This document shows positions 60,420 through 64,000 of a stretch of 64,000 nucleotides of DNA, in pieces. Source of the DNA: Herbaspirillum sp. (GTDB lineage Bacteria; Pseudomonadota; Gammaproteobacteria; Burkholderiales; Burkholderiaceae_D); the NCBI RefSeq assembly GCF_017744395.1, contig NZ_JAGIBI010000003.1, forward strand, positions 372,001 to 436,000. Direction: 5' to 3'. How positions within the stretch are numbered: position 1 is the stretch's first letter; every line of letters starts with the position of its first letter. A program made the position numbers and the translations under genes. The notes under the pieces are model-generated. The model ran no database searches. It worked only from the letters and a program-made list of their open reading frames with translations, and was not told the origin of the DNA.

Positions 60420-62924
60420 ATGCACCAGCGTTTACTGGAAAGCTATCAGGCCGGCAGCGATCGTTACGACGAAATGCTGCAGGCCGACGGCCGCCTGCGG
60501 CCGCACTGGCGGACGCTGATCGACCAGCTGGAAAACCTGTCGCCGGAGATGCTGCGCCGGCGCGCCAACGAGGTGCGCGAGGCCATCGCCGCGGACGGCG
60601 TCACCTACAACGTCTACGCCGACCCCAAGGGCGCCAACCGTCCGTGGGAACTGGATTTGCTGCCGCATATCGTGGCCGCCGACGAATGGCAGTTCCTGGA
60701 AAAGGCGGTGGCCCAGCGGGCGCGGCTGATGAACGCGGTGCTGGCCGACCTGTACGGCGAGCAGTCTTTGCTCAGCGAAGGTTTGTTGCCGCCGGCGCTG
60801 GTGTTCGGCCAGCACGGCTACCTGATGCCATGCCACGGCATCAGGCCGCCGGGCGGCGTGCACCTGCATGCCTATGCGATCGACCTGGCGCGCTCGGCCG
60901 ACGGCAACTGGTGGGTGGTGTCGGACCGCACGCAAGGGCCGTCGGGCACCGGCTATGCCCTGCAGAACCGCCAGATCATGTCGCGCGCCATGCCCGAGGC
61001 GCTGCGCGACATGCACGTGCAGGCGCCGCATGGCTACTTCCACACGCTGCGCGCCATGCTCACGCAACTGGCGCCGGCCGGCGGCGAGGTGCCGCTGATC
61101 GCGCTGCTCACGCCGGGGCCTTACAACGAAACCTATTCCGAACACGCTTTCCTGGCGCATACGCTGGGTTTCCCGCTGGTTGAAGGCGTCGACCTGACGG
61201 TGCGCGGCGACCAGGTATTCCTGAAGACGCTGAACGGCTTGCGCCGCGTGCACGCCATCTTGCGCCGCATGGACGACGACTATTGCGACCCGCTGGAACT
61301 GCGTGCCGACTCGGCGTTGGGAATTCCCGGCCTGACGCAGGCGGCGCGCCTGGGCAACGTGCTGGTGGCCAACGCGCTGGGCAGCGGCGTGCTGGAGTCG
61401 ACCGCGCTGCACGGTTTCCTGCCGGCCATCAGCGAACGCCTGCTGGGCGAGCCGCTGGCGTTGCCGGCGGTGGCATCCTGGTGGTGCGGCGAAAAGCCGG
61501 CGCTGGATTACACGCTGGAGCATCTGGATGAGCTGGTGATCGTGCCGGCCTTTTCCTCGATGCGGATGCAGCCGGTGTTCGGCCATGCCGTGTCCGGCGC
61601 CGCGCGGCGGCGCCTGATCGAGAGCCTGCAATTGCAGCCGCACGCCTATGCCGCGCAAGAATGGGTGCGCCTGTCGCAGGCGCCGGTGATGGCGCGCAGC
61701 GGCGACCATGGCCTGGCCGGCCGTACCATCAGCCTGCGCGTGTTCGCCGTGGCCGACGGCCATGGCGGCTACCAGGTGATGCCGGGCGGCCTGACCCGGG
61801 TGGCCTCGCGCCAGCGCCGCGACGTGGTGTCGATGCAGCAGGGCGGCACCACCAAGGATGTGTGGGTGTTGCGCGAGAGCGAATCCGGCCATCTCGAGCA
61901 GGCGTCCGACGATGCCGCGGGAGCGGCCGGCGGCACGCCGATTTGCAGCACCGTCGACGTGTCTTCCCATTCCGGCGAAAACCTGTTCTGGATGGGGCGC
62001 TATTCCGAGCGCGTGAAGAACCTGGCGCGCCTGTTGCGCACCACCATGCAATACACGATGGACGGCCAGGCCGAAAGCCGCGGCATACTGGGCAGCGCGA
62101 GCTGGATGTGCGGCCAGCTCGGCGTGCTCATGCCCAAGCCCGATCCGCGCCCGACCATCACCGGCGTGCAGCAGAGCTTGCAGGCGGCCGTCATCGATAC
62201 CTCGGCGCCGGTCAGCGTGGCGACCCAGCTGCGCCAACTGGCGCAGGCCGCGTACCAGGTGCGCGAACACCTGTCGCTGGACAACTGGCATGCGCTGGCC
62301 AAGATGCCGGCCATGGTGCATGAGCGCATCGGCACGCCCGCCGCCACCCAGCAGGCGCTGGGCAATGTGATCGACGCCTGTTCCGGCCTGGCGGGCCACG
62401 CGCTGGACGACATGACGCGCGACGCCGGCTGGCAATTCCTGATGGTGGGGCGCCATATCGAGCGCATGGTCAACATGGCCGCGCTGTTCGACAATTTCCT
62501 GCGCCTGCCGCCGGCGCGCCAGACGGCGGCGCTGCCGTGGCTGCTGGAAGCGGCCAGCAGCATCGTCACCTACCGCGTGCGCTACCGGCGCACGCCGGAA
62601 TGGTTGCCGGTGCTGCACCTGCTGGTGTTCGACCCCAGCAATCCGCACGGCATGGCTTACCAGTTCCGCATGCTGCGGCAATACCTGGCCGACATCGGGC
62701 AGCAGCTGGGCATGCTGAGCATGACCATTCCCACGCACCTGGCCGGCCAACTGGAGGCGATGAGCCTGGCCGATTTCGCGCATGGGGCGCCCGCCGCGGA
62801 AGAGGCCAATGCGCGCCTGGCGCAACTGATGCGCGACGCCGTCAGTTGCGGCTACATGCTCTCCGACGACCTGTCGCGCCATTACTTCACGCCGTTGACG
62901 GCGCCGGTCAGCCAGGGGGTATGA
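60420..62924 (+). CDS. Fused circularly permuted ATP-grasp and alpha-E protein
   Basis: This 834-residue protein joins two domains that are separate genes at 51.7-54.1 kb. Residues 1-500 are circularly permuted ATP-grasp (VTYNVYADPKGANRPWELDL, VHAILRRMDDDYCDPLELRA, GGLTRVASRQRRDVVSMQQG) and about 515-834 are alpha-E (SHSGENLFWMGRYSERVKNL). Note that the ATP-grasp half is only distantly like the Anbu-linked one. The gene follows the transglutaminase-DUF2126 gene by 30 bases and ends one base before the next transglutaminase. It likely forms a peptide or amide bond on an unknown substrate. Confidence 0.9.
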   Translation: MHQRLLESYQAGSDRYDEMLQADGRLRPHWRTLIDQLENLSPEMLRRRANEVREAIAADGVTYNVYADPKGANRPWELDLLPHIVAADEWQFLEKAVAQRARLMNAVLADLYGEQSLLSEGLLPPALVFGQHGYLMPCHGIRPPGGVHLHAYAIDLARSADGNWWVVSDRTQGPSGTGYALQNRQIMSRAMPEALRDMHVQAPHGYFHTLRAMLTQLAPAGGEVPLIALLTPGPYNETYSEHAFLAHTLGFPLVEGVDLTVRGDQVFLKTLNGLRRVHAILRRMDDDYCDPLELRADSALGIPGLTQAARLGNVLVANALGSGVLESTALHGFLPAISERLLGEPLALPAVASWWCGEKPALDYTLEHLDELVIVPAFSSMRMQPVFGHAVSGAARRRLIESLQLQPHAYAAQEWVRLSQAPVMARSGDHGLAGRTISLRVFAVADGHGGYQVMPGGLTRVASRQRRDVVSMQQGGTTKDVWVLRESESGHLEQASDDAAGAAGGTPICSTVDVSSHSGENLFWMGRYSERVKNLARLLRTTMQYTMDGQAESRGILGSASWMCGQLGVLMPKPDPRPTITGVQQSLQAAVIDTSAPVSVATQLRQLAQAAYQVREHLSLDNWHALAKMPAMVHERIGTPAATQQALGNVIDACSGLAGHALDDMTRDAGWQFLMVGRHIERMVNMAALFDNFLRLPPARQTAALPWLLEAASSIVTYRVRYRRTPEWLPVLHLLVFDPSNPHGMAYQFRMLRQYLADIGQQLGMLSMTIPTHLAGQLEAMSLADFAHGAPAAEEANARLAQLMRDAVSCGYMLSDDLSRHYFTPLTAPVSQGV

Positions 62925-62925
62925 G

Positions 62926-63876
62926 ATGACGGAAAAAGACGCCGCCGGGCGCATCATCTACCGGATCCACCACCAGACCACGTACCAGTATTCGCTGCCG
63001 GTGCGCCTGTCGCACCAGATGCTGCACCTGACGCCGCGCGAACTGGCCTGGCAGCGCTGCATCTCGCACCAGGTCGATATCCGGCCGGAGCCGCCGCTGG
63101 TGCGTACCTATGAAGACAATTTCGGCAACGTCATCAAGGCATTTTCGCTGGATGGCGACCATACCAGCCTGGATGTGGATGCCGAGTCATGGGTCGAACT
63201 GACGCCGCGCCTGCTGCCGGAAAACACGATCCCGTGGGAAGAGGCGTCGGCGCTGTTGGCGTACCAGGGGGCGCGCACTTTGTCGCCGGCGATGCTGGAT
63301 GCGTCCAACTTCCTGTTCGAGTCTTCCCATGTGCGCATCAAGCGCGAATTCATCCGCTATGCGGAGCAATGCTTCACGCCGGGCCTGCCGTTGCTGGAGG
63401 GAGTGCGTGCGCTGATGCTGCGCATCTTCGACGAGTTCGCTTTCGATCCCGCCGCCACCACGGTATCGACGCCGGTGACCGAGGTGTTCGCCAACCGGCG
63501 CGGCGTCTGCCAGGATTTCGCTCACCTGATGCTGTCCTGCCTGCGTTCGATCGGCCTCGCCGCGCGCTACGTCAGCGGCTACCTGCTGACCCAGCCGCCG
63601 CCGGGCCAGCTGCGCCTGATCGGGGCCGATGCCTCGCATGCCTGGGTGTCGGTGTATTGCCCGGGGCGGGACGGGGAAGCGGGCGTGTGGATCGATGCCG
63701 ATCCCACCAACGGCCTGTTCCCCGATACCAGCCACATCACGCTGGGGTGGGGGCGCGATTTCCTCGATGTGTCGCCGCTGCGCGGCGTACTGATCGGCGG
63801 CGGCCAGCAGCGCATGCGGGTCGCGGTGACGGTGATGCCGGGCGAGGAGGCGCAGGGGCTGCAATTCTCCGTCTGA
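62926..63876 (+). CDS. Transglutaminase family protein
   Basis: The 316-residue protein has a beta-rich N-terminal transglutaminase domain (YRIHHQTTYQYSLPVRLSHQ, ideal for the bacterial transglutaminase-like N-domain) and a papain-like core with Cys in RRGVCQDFAHL (about 195), His in DASHAWVSVY (about 238) and Asp in WIDADPTNGLF (about 256). Such proteins act as cysteine proteases or amidases at glutamine- or peptide-like bonds. Coupled one base after the ATP-grasp/alpha-E gene. It converges on the symporter gene, 9 bases apart, with no visible terminator. Confidence 0.92.
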   Translation: MTEKDAAGRIIYRIHHQTTYQYSLPVRLSHQMLHLTPRELAWQRCISHQVDIRPEPPLVRTYEDNFGNVIKAFSLDGDHTSLDVDAESWVELTPRLLPENTIPWEEASALLAYQGARTLSPAMLDASNFLFESSHVRIKREFIRYAEQCFTPGLPLLEGVRALMLRIFDEFAFDPAATTVSTPVTEVFANRRGVCQDFAHLMLSCLRSIGLAARYVSGYLLTQPPPGQLRLIGADASHAWVSVYCPGRDGEAGVWIDADPTNGLFPDTSHITLGWGRDFLDVSPLRGVLIGGGQQRMRVAVTVMPGEEAQGLQFSV

Positions 63877-63885
63877 AGGCGGCTG

Positions 63886-64000
63886 TCATGGCGTGCGGAT
63901 GTGATCGATCAGCGCGATGGTGGCCTCGTCCGGCGGCGGCGTCAGCAGGCTGACGATGACCATGGCCGCGATGCCGGCCGGCACGCCGAACACGCCGGCC
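63886..64000 (-). CDS. Sodium:solute symporter, C-terminal fragment (5' part outside window)
   Basis: The last 37 codons of a minus-strand gene are visible: a hydrophobic helix (VPAGIAAMVIVSLLTPPPDE) followed by a short soluble tail ending IDHIRTP and a TGA at 63886-63888. The VSLLT-PPP-D-(E)-IDHIR pattern is typical of the C-terminus of SSF-type sodium:solute symporters such as acetate or organic acid carriers. The fragment is too short to name a substrate. Confidence 0.6.
   Translation of the reverse strand, partial: AGVFGVPAGIAAMVIVSLLTPPPDEATIALIDHIRTP

Overview
The window is GC-rich, densely coded bacterial chromosome and looks like a member of the Burkholderiales. Oxalobacteraceae, Herbaspirillum-like, is the best guess, judged from gene content and order alone: leuS-lptE-holA-proA, hrcA/nadK-recN-hemH-grpE-dnaK-dnaJ, hda-HAD-pcnB-folK, panB-deoxynucleoside kinase and an Anbu/ATP-grasp locus. 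No rRNA, tRNA, CRISPR array, insertion sequence or prophage gene was seen. Most of the sequence is core housekeeping DNA with three accessory blocks set into it.

Layout. 1-10.4 kb (minus strand): a DODA-type extradiol dioxygenase cut by the window edge with a DoxX protein, a THUMP RNA methyltransferase, a 2-hydroxychromene-2-carboxylate isomerase-like protein, hemJ, proA, holA, lptE, leuS and a secreted DUF1120 protein. 10.6-16.3 kb (plus strand): accessory block 1, a LacI-type regulator, a binding-protein-dependent ABC importer and a GpdQ-like phosphodiesterase, probably one operon for uptake and cleavage of a phosphodiester. 16.3-16.7 kb is a gene-free, dyad-rich repeat. 16.7-19.7 kb (minus): barstar-like inhibitor, exbD, exbB, dapB, bamE; fur diverges from bamE. 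20.3-30.4 kb: hrcA and a HAD phosphatase (minus), then nadK, recN, hemH, grpE, dnaK, dnaJ (plus), with sigma-32-like promoters before grpE and dnaK. 30.7-33.0 kb: carbonic anhydrase, panB and a deoxynucleoside kinase.

33.4-44.8 kb (plus) is accessory block 2, an eleven-kilobase chemosensory cluster: MCP-like protein, CheY, STAS, CheA, two MCPs, CheW, CheR, CheB and a REC-EAL cyclic-di-GMP phosphodiesterase. A sigma-28 (FliA)-type promoter precedes it. It lies between deoxynucleoside kinase-panB and folK-pcnB-HAD-hda-AI-2E transporter, two minus-strand groups that are probably neighbours in relatives, so it looks inserted. purM follows.

50.6-63.9 kb is accessory block 3 and the most interesting part: an Anbu proteasome-like protease with an alpha-E protein and a circularly permuted ATP-grasp protein (minus strand), and, facing it, a plus-strand operon of a transglutaminase-DUF2126 giant, a fused ATP-grasp/alpha-E protein and a second transglutaminase. 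A cupin, a GST and an intracellular PHA depolymerase lie between. Family knowledge suggests a system that makes, attaches or removes peptide-like tags, but its substrate is unknown. The window ends inside a sodium:solute symporter gene.
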